Positions 37,618 through 49,364 of a stretch of 64,000 nucleotides of DNA are shown here, piece by piece. The notes below the pieces were generated by a model that was given only the letters and a program-made list of their open reading frames with translations, was not told the DNA's origin and did not search any database. Position 1 is the first letter of the stretch; every line of letters starts with the position of its first letter. The stretch covers positions 1,426,001 through 1,490,000 of the forward strand of contig JAEVLN010000010.1 of the NCBI GenBank assembly GCA_018350325.1. The letters run 5' to 3'. This DNA comes from Globodera rostochiensis. Lineage: Eukaryota; Nematoda; Chromadorea; Rhabditida; Heteroderidae. The translations under genes and the position numbers were made by a program.

Positions 37618-37775
37618 CAACAGGTACTGTAGTGCTGTCCAGCTGGTTCTGTTGTGGGCCAATGGCACATTTCGTCAACAGCTGAGCAATGATGTTGGGG
37701 GCATCATTTTCTACACTTTTGAAATTAACAATTTTGATTTTTGTTTAGGTAAACAATTAAATAATTTGCTGCTCC
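37618..37775 (+). pseudogene. Possible relic of an Srg chemoreceptor last exon
   Basis: One frame reads LVLLWANGTFRQQL, resembling the last exon of the intact Srg gene in this window (WPLLWASSTFRGHF). No other receptor exons are found nearby. A chance match cannot be excluded. The rest of 36811-37865 shows no gene. Confidence 0.25.
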
Positions 37776-37865
37776 AAAGTATCGGGAAAAAATTGAAATT
37801 TATTCGAAGAATATTGTTTTCAAAAACTTTGCTTTCATAATATTTATTAGTCTTGGTTTTATAAA

Positions 37866-38275
37866 CTTTTATTTGTTTCAAACAATTTTGTTTTACCCAT
37901 GCTATTAAATTCCTTCATCATATTATTGCACTTAATAAGCCCAAAATACAAATATAAATCATAAAAATCTGCCGCGCATAAATTCTCCGACGTTTTTCCT
38001 CCTCCCAATGCCTTCCTCCCCCCCGCCGCTCATTGTTTAAAATTTATGGCATTTCACATTCTTTTTCAAACCAAATTTATTGTCAAAGTGCAAATGCCAT
38101 TTGGGCATGCCATGAAATGGACATTCTTTATGTACATTTACTAATGCACTGACAATATTCATTGAATGCCAAAATCTCATGACTAGTGAAGACAACGTTA
38201 TGCCTTATTTATCCAGCATTTATAAATTTATTTTTTCCTATTTAAAAGTCTTTAACAATTTTTAAATAAAAATTT
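37866..38275 (+). promoter_or_regulatory. Upstream block of gene D, duplicated from gene C, with four DOG-box hexamers
   Basis: It is closely similar to 33100-33480 (shared stretches such as TTTGTTTCAAACAATTTTG, CACTTAATAAGCCC, ATTTGGGCATGCCATG). ATGCCA lies at 38094, 38107 and 38166 and TGGCAT at 38047. The start codon of gene D is at 38321, directly after TTTCAG, so a spliced-leader or 5'UTR splice acceptor probably abuts it. Confidence 0.6.
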
Positions 38276-38320
38276 TATTATTATTATATTAATTTAAAAC
38301 AAAATGTGTTGAAATTTCAG

Positions 38321-41300
38321 ATGTGTAACGTTAGCATGCTCAACAAAGTTGCTTTATTCTTAATTTTAATTTGTATTTTTTGTGGAAACGTGACGCCATT
38401 ATTGAGCCATCTCGCTAGGCAATTGTCAGTAAAACTCTGTCTTGCACCGCCAATACGATTAGATGGTGATAAATCATCATCTGAATCGGAGGAGATACGG
38501 ATACAGTCTGGGACTAATGCATTATTCTGCCCAATACAGCCAAGACGGTCAGCAGATGGTGATCAATCAGCAAATAAATCGAAGCATATACGGATACAGT
38601 CTGGAGCTGTTGATCATCTACCAGAGTCACCGATACAGAGGAAAGATGGCAATCTATTGCCAGAACACGACAAAATACTCGAAAAAGAAGCGCACAGAGC
38701 CTCGTCAACTGATTTTGCACTCGACAACTTTTCGCCAAAAGTGCCTGCTCGATTGTCAGACAGTGCCATACCGTCAAAATTAAGCGGCACTTTTTTGCCA
38801 AAAGCAATTCAGTCAAAACAACCAAAAGGCAGTATGGCAATTACCATAATGCCTAAAACAGGCAACTCATTGGCCCTACATTCAAAATCGGAGTCACCAA
38901 AGAATGCAAAATCGCCACCAAATGACATCGATTTTATGTCAATAAAGACAAAAAAATTTCGAATTTCGTCGAGAATGATGAGCTTTGAGAATGGGATGTC
39001 AAAATCGCCACCTAAAAACCATATATTAAGACGTGTCTCAACACCATCGGCACCGTTGCCACCGAAAGTGCCGTTTCATGCAATCAGCTCAGTCAAACGC
39101 CGGACCAATTTGGATGCCGTTGAAAATGGTACAATGCCGGAATTTAATAAAGTAGGCAGCAGCTTAAAACAGCAAATTGAAGAACAAAAAAAATATTTGA
39201 TCCAAACTAACAGAAATTCTGGCCCAGTGAAGTAAGAGATGAAGAATGCCTTGAAATAGATTTTTAATAAAAGTTTAAATTTCCTTTCGATTCAAGCAAA
39301 AGTCTTAAAGGATATAAAGGGCTGGGATTTATATGGTTTTTGCACATTTTTTATGCTTATATGTTTTGAACAGCTCAAAATAGCCTTTTAGCGTTGGTTT
39401 AAGCTTTTTTGGACAAATTTGGAACAGATTTTGCTATTTTTCATAAAAATTCAAAAATTGTACCCAAAAACATTGCTTTTTGAACGTTTGGAAAATAAAA
39501 CACTTATAAAGATTGCCGATTGGTCATTTTCGGAAAAAAAAAGATTTAAAAATTTAAACTTACGCGTAAAAATATAAAAAAAAAATGGCCGCTCATATAA
39601 TTTTGTAAAAATATTTTTTTTGCATTATTTTTAAAATTAAACTTATAGCTTGGCCGCAGATAACCCAAAAAAGATGATTGACATGCTCAAGAATGGAAAT
39701 TTTTTGGACTTGGAGCCCATCCCCGATGCTGGACCATTAATTTACAAAAAAGATTTGTGCAACCGATTTTTTCTTGGAAATATGAAACTATTACGATTGA
39801 AGCATGCTAACCAGAACAAGATTAATGAATATTACGTGTTTCCCGGGCCAATCAGCGGTGGCGCAACTTCAAGGGTGAAACAATAAAAAATAAAAATCAG
39901 AAATATTTATAATTAAATTAATTTTGCATTATAAAAAATCATTAATTGCTGAGCAATTATCTCGCCAATATTAAATGGAAAACCAATTAAATTTTACTTA
40001 ATTATAGAAATATGGTTAATTTAAAAAAAAATTACCTATAATAAAATTTTATGTTAAATACTACCTATAAATAAATATCCTGTGTAAAATGTTGATTTCT
40101 TTGTTACATTTGTAAATAAGAAAGTACTATTGTTTTCCTAGTTATTAATTTTTAAAAGAAAATAATCTCTAAATTTAAAATAAATTAGTATAAAAACTAA
40201 ACAAATTCAAAAAAAAAAATCCCAGGTTTTTCATGCCAGCCCATTGGACGCTGCTGACCTTGATGGAAAGCCGATAAAGCAATGTGTTACCATCAAATCC
40301 GTAATGTTGGACCTGTTGCCGCCAGAGGTAATGGATGACATCAGAAAAGAGCAACAATTCTTGGAGGTGTTCCGTAAAAAGACCCACAACAAGCACATCA
40401 TTCACTTATTCGACGAGTTTGTTTTAATTTATACAATAAATTGATCAGACAAAAAATTGATTTAATTTATTTAATTTTAAAGGTTTGAGGATACCACAAA
40501 AAATCGCCTAATTTTCGTGATGGAACGCGGTGAACAGGATTTGATGAAGCATTTACAAAAATTGAGTCAGGAATGGTCCCGGGCAAGTCCGGGAGAATTG
40601 AGCATTAAACAAACAATAACAGATATTTTAAACCAAGTTGTGGATGCTGTTGCTGAAATGCATAAAAGTAAAAATTGGATATAAAAAATTTAAAATTTTT
40701 TTTTTGCCATTCTAAAATTGGATTGAGCGAAGCATTCATCAATCCCACGGGAGATTTTTGTCTGTTGTCAGACAATATTTTGTTTTTTATTGACTTGAAT
40801 TTCGGTCAAACCAATTTTTCGTGTCGGGTTCCCGGCTAAATTCCAAATACCAAAAATTTCCCCAAAAATCTCGCCTGATCTCGTTCAATTTTTTGGGTTC
40901 ACGCGGAATTTTTCTGATTTAAAAAAATTCTTAAATTTGCTCGAAGCACTGTCGCGAAGTTTTGCTTAAACTTGTATATTGCATAATTAATTAATTCATT
41001 GCTGTAAAATGGTTAGTAGGTGTATTTGAATTATTTTAATGTTTTATTTGAATTTCAGCCATCATTCATTTGGATTTGAAGTCGGACAATTTGATTTTTG
41101 TTAAAGAAAGCATTGACGGTGTTGAAAAGGAAGTATTAAAAGTCATTGATTTTGGTGGCAGCGAATTCATTGGCCCCAATCAAGAATCCGCGTTAGACGA
41201 ACGACAAATTGCAAATGTGTGCAAGGTTGTAACTTTGTTTTTATTACAAAAACATCTCCGGCGGGTTACATTTTTTTTTGAAACCGGAGGGTTAAATTTT

Positions 41301-42604
41301 TGTTGAAAATTTCACTGTAATACCAGAACATGTACCCTCCTCCTTTTCCCACTTTCTTCTACACTCCACATCTTTCTAGGGTAGAATCGGGTTCGGGGAG
41401 AACCCTATGGCGGCGAGGTGGGAAAGTTGTCGGTCGGGGTAAAGCTTAAAAAAAGTCGGGGCGAGTCAAGGTCGGGAAAAACCGGATGGCGTCGGGAGTG
41501 GAAAAATCGGGGATCGGGGGTGATGCCCAAAAATGTCAAAAGCGTCAGGGGGGAGAGGAGCAAGCCTAATTGAATCATTAAAAATGCTTTTATGATTGTT
41601 ATAATTAAAAATAAATCTAGTTGCGAAAAACGATGTGGAGCGATGACCGCTACAGTAGCCCCGAGCAGATAAAGTTGTGCGAAATTGTTGAAGAAGATGA
41701 ACCTGTTTATCCCGTTCGTTGTCATATAATAATTAAACTTAGAAATGAAAAATTTAACTAATTAAATTTTTCTTCAAAATTATTTATGTAGGTTTCATCA
41801 AAGTCGGACATTTGGGCAATTGGCATGATGTTAATTGAATTTCTGTTGATGACTCCAGTGTTCAACATTGATACGGTGGTAGTCAAGCGGTCCAATGACT
41901 ATAAAAACATTTATAATGCGGTGATCAACCTAAATAGGTGCAGCATATTAATCAATTTTAATCAATTAAATTTTAATTGGTAGCCCAATCAAAATCTTAA
42001 TCGATATTCTATACGTAGAAAAAATAGTCTTTTATATTTAAAATTAGTGATCGGACTTGAGGCCGATTGAGAGTTTGATCGAGAATTTCGAAACATCTCA
42101 ATCAAAAAAACATCGAGGTTTCGATCGAGAATCTCGAACACTTTCGATTGTTATTTACCAAGATTTCGATCGAGAATCCCGACCGGCCCAATCTCTACAA
42201 AAATAACCATTATATTTAACAGATACCATTCTGCAAAAAAAATGGTTCAAGAGCCTGTCAAGCCATACAAAATGTACCTCAAAACGATGGAAGATCATTT
42301 TCCTAAGTTCTACAAAATCATTGAGGTCACTTTTTGATTGTGGATTCAAATTTCAAAATATAAAATTTGTTTGTTTTCAAATTTTTATTAATTTTTATAG
42401 GCTTGCCTCAGTAGCAACCCTCAACATAGACCAACTGCAAAAGGGATTAAGGATTTTTTGGATGGAAAATGCGAATTCCCTAATTGGACACATGTTAATA
42501 GAAAGAACAAATGCGACACGGGAGTTTGGGTTAAGCCGCCAAAAAAGATTGAAAACAAGTGGCCCAGAGCTTTGCCAATGGATTATCATTTTTTTCATTT
42601 ATAA
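38321..42604 (+). CDS. Gene D: protein kinase with N-terminal signal peptide (candidate secreted effector kinase)
   Basis: Nine exons (38321-39231, 39649-39874, 40226-40416, 40483-40667, 41059-41225, 41621-41713, 41792-41937, 42223-42325, 42401-42604) give 741 residues and every phase closes. Residues 1 to about 30 form a signal peptide (MLNKVALFLILICIFCGNV). Residues about 35-300 are Ser/Pro/Lys-rich and probably disordered. The kinase domain follows: an atypical Gly-rich loop (PGPISGGATSRVF), the lysine of VTIK (about 403), a likely helix-C glutamate (EQQFLEVF), the catalytic loop HLDLKSDN (about 508-515; Leu replaces the usual Arg, so non-RD), DFG (about 535-537), SSPEQ as the APE element, and DIWAIGMMLIEFL as subdomain IX. 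Lysine, catalytic aspartate and DFG are all present, so activity is plausible. The closest recalled relatives are TTK/MPS1-type dual-specificity kinases, but this is uncertain. The promoter block is shared with gene C. Confidence 0.8.
41377..41568. mobile_element. MITE-like element in gene D intron, related to the 28-bp satellite
   Basis: It starts TAGGGTAGAATCGGG and ends GCAAGCCTA, partly inverted. On the minus strand it contains GACATTTTTGGGCATCACCC and CCGATCCC, close to the satellite unit at 22-28 kb. No clear target duplication. Confidence 0.55.
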
Positions 42605-42667
42605 ATGTGATTTTGTTTGGTTTAAATTGTCAATTTACCAAACAAAATCATTTCTTCATATTGTAAC

Positions 42668-42894
42668 TAGAGTTGGCCGGGAACGGGGCTGCGACTGAAT
42701 TCTCCAATTTTGGGAATTAATTTCCCTCTTATAAAATCCCGGGTTTTTTTTAAATTATAAATCTTTGTTTTGGACCATAAGTCCCGGTTTTTGAGCGGGA
42801 TTTGATTCATTTTCCGTCTTATAAAATTCCGGTTTTTTAATTTTCTAAATCCTGGTCCCGGCTTTCCCAAAAATCCTGGTCCCGGACAACTCTA
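42668..42894. mobile_element. hAT-like MITE downstream of gene D
   Basis: TAGAGTTGGCCGGGAAC and GTCCCGGACAACTCTA are inverted ends. Flanks are ATTGTAAC and TTTGTAGC, six of eight identical. The interior is rich in CCCGGTTTT words. It lies about 60 bases after the kinase stop, so it may fall in the 3'UTR. From 42895 to 44000 only short simple repeats (for example TGTCGAAATCG at 43690-43800) are seen. Confidence 0.7.
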
Positions 42895-44437
42895 TTTGTA
42901 GCTAGCTATCAGTTTTAATTTATTAAAAACAAAAAAAAATGTTTCCAAAAGCGTTCATTCCCCCTTTTTGGAATCAGATTAAATTTCTAAATACGCGGCT
43001 TATCTCAGCTCAAATCATACCCGGACCGGGCACGGCTCAAAAATCCGGGTAGTGCGGTCAGATCAAGACAACCAGACCTGGTTCTACTTAATAAATTTAA
43101 TCGAATTGAATCATTGGCTATCCAATTAAACCGGCACCAAAAGATGCTAAGTCTATTTCGATTAAACCGATCCAATAATTCATTTTTAAAGATAAATGTA
43201 CTTTTTGGTTTATGATTTCCACCCAAAATTACTCTTAAAGTACATTGCTGGGGGGTTATTTGTAGAGCCCGGATTTATATTGACTAAAAAATGCGAATAT
43301 TGACTTAAAATATTGACCAAAAACACCCAAAATATTGACCAAATACCCCAAAAAGTGCCAAAATATTTATTAAAAATGTGCTAAAACTGACAAAATTCAG
43401 TCAATTTTTGCGTGAAAACCTTCAAATTCGTCATTCTTTATTAACAATTGTAAATGTACTAGTCTTCATTTGTTTTTGAAAATTTTATAAAAAATATCAA
43501 ATAAAATTTTTTTTTAGGGAAAATGCCTATTTTCGAAATTCACCGGGGGCGAGAATCTATAAGATTCAAACTGATGAAGCAGCCTTTTACAGTCTCTGTT
43601 TGCCCAATCTCAATTCTCTCTAATTTTTAGATTTTGAATTAAAAAAAGGATAATAACAAAATATTTGTATCTTTTTTTAAATTTCGAAGTACTGTCGAAA
43701 TCCACTCTGTCGAAGGAGCTGAAAAAGGTAAATGAGTGGTGAAATAGCTAACTGTCGAAATCGTCCAGTGTCGAAATCGTTCACTGTCGAATTCAGTCAC
43801 TTCGAATGTTCCTGGCACCATTTCACCAACTCATTTCAAATGTGCATGGCTTTTTCCAAGTTTCATGGTCCATTAATGCCGGCAGCCGTTGCCTTTTTCT
43901 CAAGAAAAAGCCAAAATATTTATTTATTATGGAAAAATGCCGAAATATTGATTTATTCTTAAAAAAGCCAAAATGTAAGTTTGCCGTTTGAGTCTGGAGG
44001 ACGATCGATAGCATAAAAGAAAAAAAAGAAAAATTCATTGCTAACACGCCAAATCGACATTTGCGCCGCGAGCGCATTTTTAGGATAGCTCTTCAATATA
44101 GGATGTTTGCTAAACGGGAAAGAAAACTGGATCGATTAATTACATGAAAATTTGTGCTGGTTGAGCCCTTAGCCGAGTTACTAATACACTAATGTTCTTT
44201 TTATATCTCTAGACCAGTTCGGCTTTGGACAACGGGAGTCCCGGAGCGGCCGACTTCCTGCCGCTTTACACATGACCCCCACCCCAATCAGCATATTAAC
44301 ACCTTTCCCCCAATGGAAATCCCCCATTCCGCATTTATCACCCGCGGGGAGACCACTCCCCGCTCCGACAACAATTTCCCATCCTTCGCCAACGGGCGCA
44401 CCATCATGAAAAATGTGGAGGAACGACAGCTCACGCA

Positions 44438-45117
44438 ATGGACGACCGGACCGATCCGTGGCAGAGGGCCAAATTGGAAGCATTTCTCCGGCAGCAAGAA
44501 GCAGACGGAAGACGGATGGTCGCGAGCAGGGCTGTGTCGAAAGTAAAAAAAAAGTCGAAATCGAAAATCGAAACTGAAAAGTTCGAAGTCGAAAATCGAA
44601 AGGAAAAAAACGTCGAAAATCGAAACAAAATCGAAAATTTTTTTTATGTGATTAGAAAAATTTTTTTTTAAAATAATTTATTTAATAAATATTTTTTGAA
44701 ATATTCACTTGTTCATTTTTAAAATTTTGAAGGATGCATTTTTTGTTTCAGAGGCCTTCATATGCCCATTTTAAGCTTTTAGGAGGGTGGGGTGTCGGCG
44801 GTGCCGATAGGCGCCGCCGAGAACTTTTTGAATTTTTGACTCAATTTGTTAAGAAAAATGATCCAAAAACCACAATGAATTGGTAAAGGTTAAAAAAGTG
44901 ATCGCACTGTAGCGGGTTCGAACCCAAAAGACAAAATCGAAAATCGAAATTTCGACACAGCCCTGGTCGCGAGCGAGGGATGGCGCACGGGCAAGGCGCT
45001 CCCCGCCTCAACAAGTGCGAGATTGCCAGCCAGGGCCAGCCGTCAGAGGGTGATGGCACCTGACGCGCCGAGCGAAGAATTGGCCGAGACGCTGGCCCAG
45101 GCTTTTGAAAGACCTTG
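44438..45117 (+). pseudogene. GC-rich coding-like segment interrupted by a MITE
   Basis: A frame starting MDDRTDPWQRAKLEAFL runs to the left end of the MITE at 44527. If the element and one target copy are skipped, the same frame continues (EGWRTGKALP) to a TGA at 45117 (ending TLAQAFERP). The composition is unlike the AT-rich surroundings. A charged open segment at 44034-44150 (RHLRRERIFRIALQYRM) may be another exon of the same gene. No family recognised. It could be a recently broken gene or part of a larger transposon. Confidence 0.4.
44527..44965. mobile_element. hAT-like MITE with perfect 8-bp target duplication
   Basis: The ends are CAGGGCTGTGTCGAAA and TTTCGACACAGCCCTG, perfect inverted repeats of 16 bases. 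GTCGCGAG flanks both sides (44519-44526, 44966-44973). Subterminal regions are TCGAAAATCGAAA repeats. The interior holds the palindrome GGCGGTGCCGATAGGCGCC and a B-box-like GGGTTCGAACCC. Confidence 0.9.
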
Positions 45118-45179
45118 AAAAACAGGCGAACGCGATTTTCTCTATGAATAATAAAATTATACGTTTGATCAATATTCTA

Positions 45180-45518
45180 TGAAAACAAACCTTAATTGAA
45201 TATAATCCATTTCCTCCCAATACAATTTATCTTCTGCGTAAAGTATACGTAATCATTTATGAAAAAGAAAATCCATATTATTAATAAAAAAAACAAGCAT
45301 AAAATGAGTGTATATAAGATTCACATTCACCTTTATGCATAGCAACAAATTTTTTAACAAAATTCATAATTTAATTTGTATGATGTTTACGAAAAGCATG
45401 CATATTTTATGTTTAGAGAAAACTCCAAAATATTTCTTATTTCTGTTATATTAGCATTTATTCAGCAGACAATTCAATACCTATTATTTTATTTATATTC
45501 AGGCAAAAATTGATTATC
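45180..45518 (+). promoter_or_regulatory. Upstream region of gene E with TATA box
   Basis: TATATAAGATT at 45311, preceded by CCTCCCAATACAATTTAT and CTTCTGCGT, is shared with the upstream regions of genes G and H. A TTCAGGCAAA acceptor lies about 20 bases before the ATG in E, G and (variant) H, consistent with a splice site next to the start codon. No ATGCCA lies in this region. Confidence 0.55.
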
Positions 45519-48228
45519 ATGTTTCAATTACTTTTAAAAAGCAAAATATTTATTTGCATAATAATTTCGTTTACTTTAAATGGACACAAATGCAACGCAA
45601 TAAAATGCCAAAAAGGTTTAGAAAAAGTTTAATTATTTAAAATTAAATATTAATTAATATTGAAAATTCAGATCCAATTGCAACGGCAAAAGATTTGCTC
45701 GACTCGGCTCAAAAAGCTTTTTCTGCTTCTGATCGCCAAATTTCTGAAGAATTGCTTCAAAAGTATATTCATGGCGTTTTGTGCTGCGCAATATTTGAAA
45801 TTAAATTTAAAAATAACAATTTCATTTTGGAAAAAAATTTTTTAAATGCTCAAAAAATTCAAAAAGATTTTTGTTTGGAATTGAGCAAAGGAAAAAGCAT
45901 TGAAAAGGCGGCGGAAAAGATTGAAAATATGGCCATAAAATTGGTTAAAGAATTGGCAGAGGATAAAAATATAAAAAAAAATATTCAAAAATCGCTCGAA
46001 ACAAATCAAAATAGCTTAAAATTAGAAGAAATAAACGTAAATTTGCTGAAAACAGAATTATCCAACTTTTCAAATGAAAATCTGAATAAACTCACTACAC
46101 TTTTTTATTTGGGACTCAACGAATTTTTCACGTCCATAAAAGGTTTTACATTTCTTTTCAATTTACTTGTTTTATTTATTTGTTATTTTTTAGCTTCAGT
46201 GGGGAATTTTGGCAAAAATAAAGACCTGGCATCCGTTGTTGGGCGCAGACGCAAACGTGCCAATTTTCTTGACAATGTTCGTGGCTTAATTCAAATATTC
46301 CGAGAAAATAATTCGAGAAGGTTAACATGTGCATTTGGTGTATTCGTCGTAGTATCGTTTGTTGCGATCATATCTTTGTTCTTATCGCGTATGCTGTTTA
46401 CCATGCAATATGCAAATATAAATTACTGGCCGGTCCTCGTCATCAATGTTTTATTTATTTTATCCTGGACAGCTATAATCAAAGAAGAATGCCCGGGCTT
46501 CTTCAACACAAATACACCATTTTCACTTCAAAATTTGGAAAGTTCAAAGATAGCAGAACTAAAATTGTGCATTCGCTACGAAATGGTAAATCCAACTCGC
46601 AAAATCAAAGTCAATTTAATCTATTCAAAAGATGGCACACGCAGCAATTTAAAAAGCGGTGAAAATTTTGAAGTCAAAGTTAACGGTGAATTAGAACAAC
46701 ATGCGTTGGACTTCAGTGTATTTGTCGAGACTGACGCCAATCGGTCAATGATCATATCCAACCAAGTGTTTCTCTTCAAACCAGACTTTTCGAGGCGATA
46801 TTTGATCAATTTGGGCAGTTTTGAGCCTCAGGGGCTTTGGTGGAATCGGCGGATTTTCATCGAAACGGAAAAAGATTCGGGCAATTATCACGCATTTTTA
46901 TACGCTCACTTAGACAAAGAAAATTCGGAAATTCAAAAAGAATTTTTGGCATATGAGACGCTCGCCAAAATAAATGATGAAAATGCATCAAATTCGGTAA
47001 AAATTTAAATAAAATTTTTAAAATATTTCTAAAACTTTCAGTTATCGGAATATCGACTCTCAATACCAATAAATTTGACTCGATTTTTTAACAACAAAAT
47101 TATTTTTATTGAATTAAACATTTATCAATACGAAGAGGTTTTTCAGTTTATTTGTAATTTCGAATATGCCATTTAATTTGAATAAATTTCAGAGTAAATA
47201 TTCATTGGATACACTCAAAATTGCAAATGCAACTAAAGATATGTGCACAATATGCTTAGAACCAATAATTGAGAGTCAATTCATTATAAAATTGCATGGA
47301 GAAAATGGCAATAAATCAGCGGTAAATATAATAATTTTTTTAATTATACGTTAATTTTTAACGAATTTTAGCATATATTTCATAAAGACTGCATCAAATC
47401 ATGGTTTGGTTAAAAATATATATTTTTTTCATATTTAAATTTTTAGGTTTGATAATTGCATTGAGAAGCTTCGTTGTCCATTTTGCAACCAAGCACTAAA
47501 AAGCGTGATGGTAAATAAAGATTAAAAAAACTTAATAATTTTAAAATAAATGTATGCCCCAACCCGGGAGGGAAAATTGCATCATAGGCCCAGAGTCCAA
47601 ATCATATACCAATCAACTTTTCTAAGCCTAGTGCATGAATTTATGTTAAATAAAGATTAAAATAATTTACCTAAATTTTTAAATTATAAAACAGGCTAGT
47701 TTTACGTTCACATTTAAGACAGCAGTGGTCCCGCCGCGATTCGAAAGCGTGTCGGGTTCTTTTTCGAATTTGTATTTTAATTCAATTTCCAAATTGTTGC
47801 AAATTTCAAATGGATCAAATACTGACGACGCATTTAAACAGAAACAAGCGGAATTTGGAATCAAACACCTCATAAAATATTTGAGAGAAAAAGAAGAGAA
47901 AGTGAGAAAATTGCTTGAAGAAATTGATTTCCAGCCCAATAATGTTCAACTTTCGGAAGAAAAATTTGTTGAAATTAGAGGCGAAGAATTATTTGAAAAT
48001 CCAATTGTTGAATATATCCGGAAAGGGCTTGAAAATTTTTTGCTAAATCGACAAAATTCGGAAGCAAATATTATGAAAGCCCAAAATGCTTTATCTCTCA
48101 TCTTTTCATTCAAATATGCTCCCCAAACTTCTGGTAATTTTTTGTTTGAACATATACAAAATATAGAAGAAGAAAAAGAGAAAATTGCTACGCTAACATC
48201 GCAAGAAAAAAAAGAAAACAAAAAATAG
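45519..48228 (+). CDS. Gene E: signal-peptide/membrane protein with RING-H2 domain
   Basis: Eight exons (45519-45615, 45672-46142, 46194-46996, 47042-47137, 47193-47321, 47372-47403, 47447-47510, 47695-48228) give 741 residues with all phases closing. Residues 1 to about 30 are a signal peptide (SKIFICIIISFTLNG). Residues about 33-190 are a charged helical domain shared with genes G and H. A basic GRRRKRANF motif precedes two membrane segments (FGVFVVVSFVAIISLFL; YWPVLVINVLFILSW). A soluble region (about 275-450) follows, then the RING: CTIC, LHG, HIFHKDC and CPFC. The third zinc ligand appears to be His in LHG or is displaced, since the usual Cys before the HxxH is absent. The last 178 residues are helical. 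Probable role: membrane-bound or secreted E3 ubiquitin ligase. If the RING exons are not joined to the first part, two separate genes would be an alternative. Confidence 0.65.
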
Positions 48229-48452
48229 AAAAATGTTTCAATTATTTTATAACTATCATTTCTTTCATTGTTCAGCCTTTTCAAATCGTTTATGTTTATT
48301 TTAAAAGCGCCTGTTGACGGTTAGACATAGTTTTGAAAAATACCTTTATTTGCCTTTAAAGATGGACATAAATTTTATGAAATCATAGTTTTAACTTTTG
48401 GATTTATTTGGTTGATCTTTATTAAAGTAAAGCTTTGTGCGGGCTTCGGGAT

Positions 48453-49356
48453 CAGAGCTGGACGAAACTAGAATTTTTTTTTACGACGAAACGAAACGAA
48501 AAAAGACAAATTTCATTTTACGAAACGAAACAGCAAACATTCTACGAAACAAAACGAAATAGTAAAATTTTTTTTTTAAAGTCTTGGTTTTTTTCCAAAT
48601 ATTTGTTTAATCAAGATAAAAAAGGGTCAAAGGTGAAACAAATTTTTTTTATTTTTCAAAATCATCTTCATTGTTGTCTTCAACATCGAATGCATCATCA
48701 GCAATTTTTGAAAATTCAGCTTTACTTTGGAGTGGGGGTCGGCGGTGCCGATAGGCGCCGCCGGGGAAAATTTTGAATTAATTTGTTAAGAAATTTGCAG
48801 CCAAAATTTTAAAAATAACAAGATTTGTTAAAAATTTGTCCAAAAATTACAAATGTAGCACAACAAAAGGCCTCCCTTATGGTTTGTGATTTCGTAACCA
48901 AAAAATTAAATCAAAATAGTGAATTGCCATCTTATTTGTTTTTAAATTGAAAAAAGTTAAAAGAATGTTTAAAATTGTTTACAACACCGTAAATCTTCAG
49001 AGAAAGTAGGAAAAAATCATTTACACAGTCAGGGATCTGAACCCTCATGACTACTTCAACTCCCAACACTCACTACTACACCACCACCAGAGAATGCACT
49101 TTTTCCTAAAAAAACAGCGATCTTTAGGAGTGCTTTTTCGTAGTTGTTTCGTGGAAAACTGTCTTTTATGAAACGAAACAAAACGAAAAAGCTAAATTTT
49201 ATTTTACGAAACAAAACACGAAAAGAAACAACGAAACAGCAATAATTTTACGAAAGAAACGATCACGAAACGCCAAAAAAAATTTGCTACGAAACGAAAC
49301 GAAACACAAAACGGGCAAAAAGTCACAAAACGAAACGAATTTTTCGTCCAGCTCTG
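48453..49356. mobile_element. hAT-like MITE, 904 bp, perfect 8-bp target duplication
   Basis: Ends CAGAGCTGGACGAAA and TTTTTCGTCCAGCTCTG are inverted; TTCGGGAT flanks both sides (48445-48452, 49357-49364). Subterminal ACGAAACGAAAC repeats occur on both sides. The interior holds GTCGGCGGTGCCGATAGGCG plus tail, as in the 44527 element, and a tRNA-like segment on the minus strand (49020-49095; B-box GGTTCAGATCC). Confidence 0.9.
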
Positions 49357-49364
49357 TTCGGGAT

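Noticed and set aside
38463..38840. Overlapping frames on both strands within the first exon of gene D
   Set aside because: They are shadows; the supported frame alone continues across nine splice junctions into the kinase domain.
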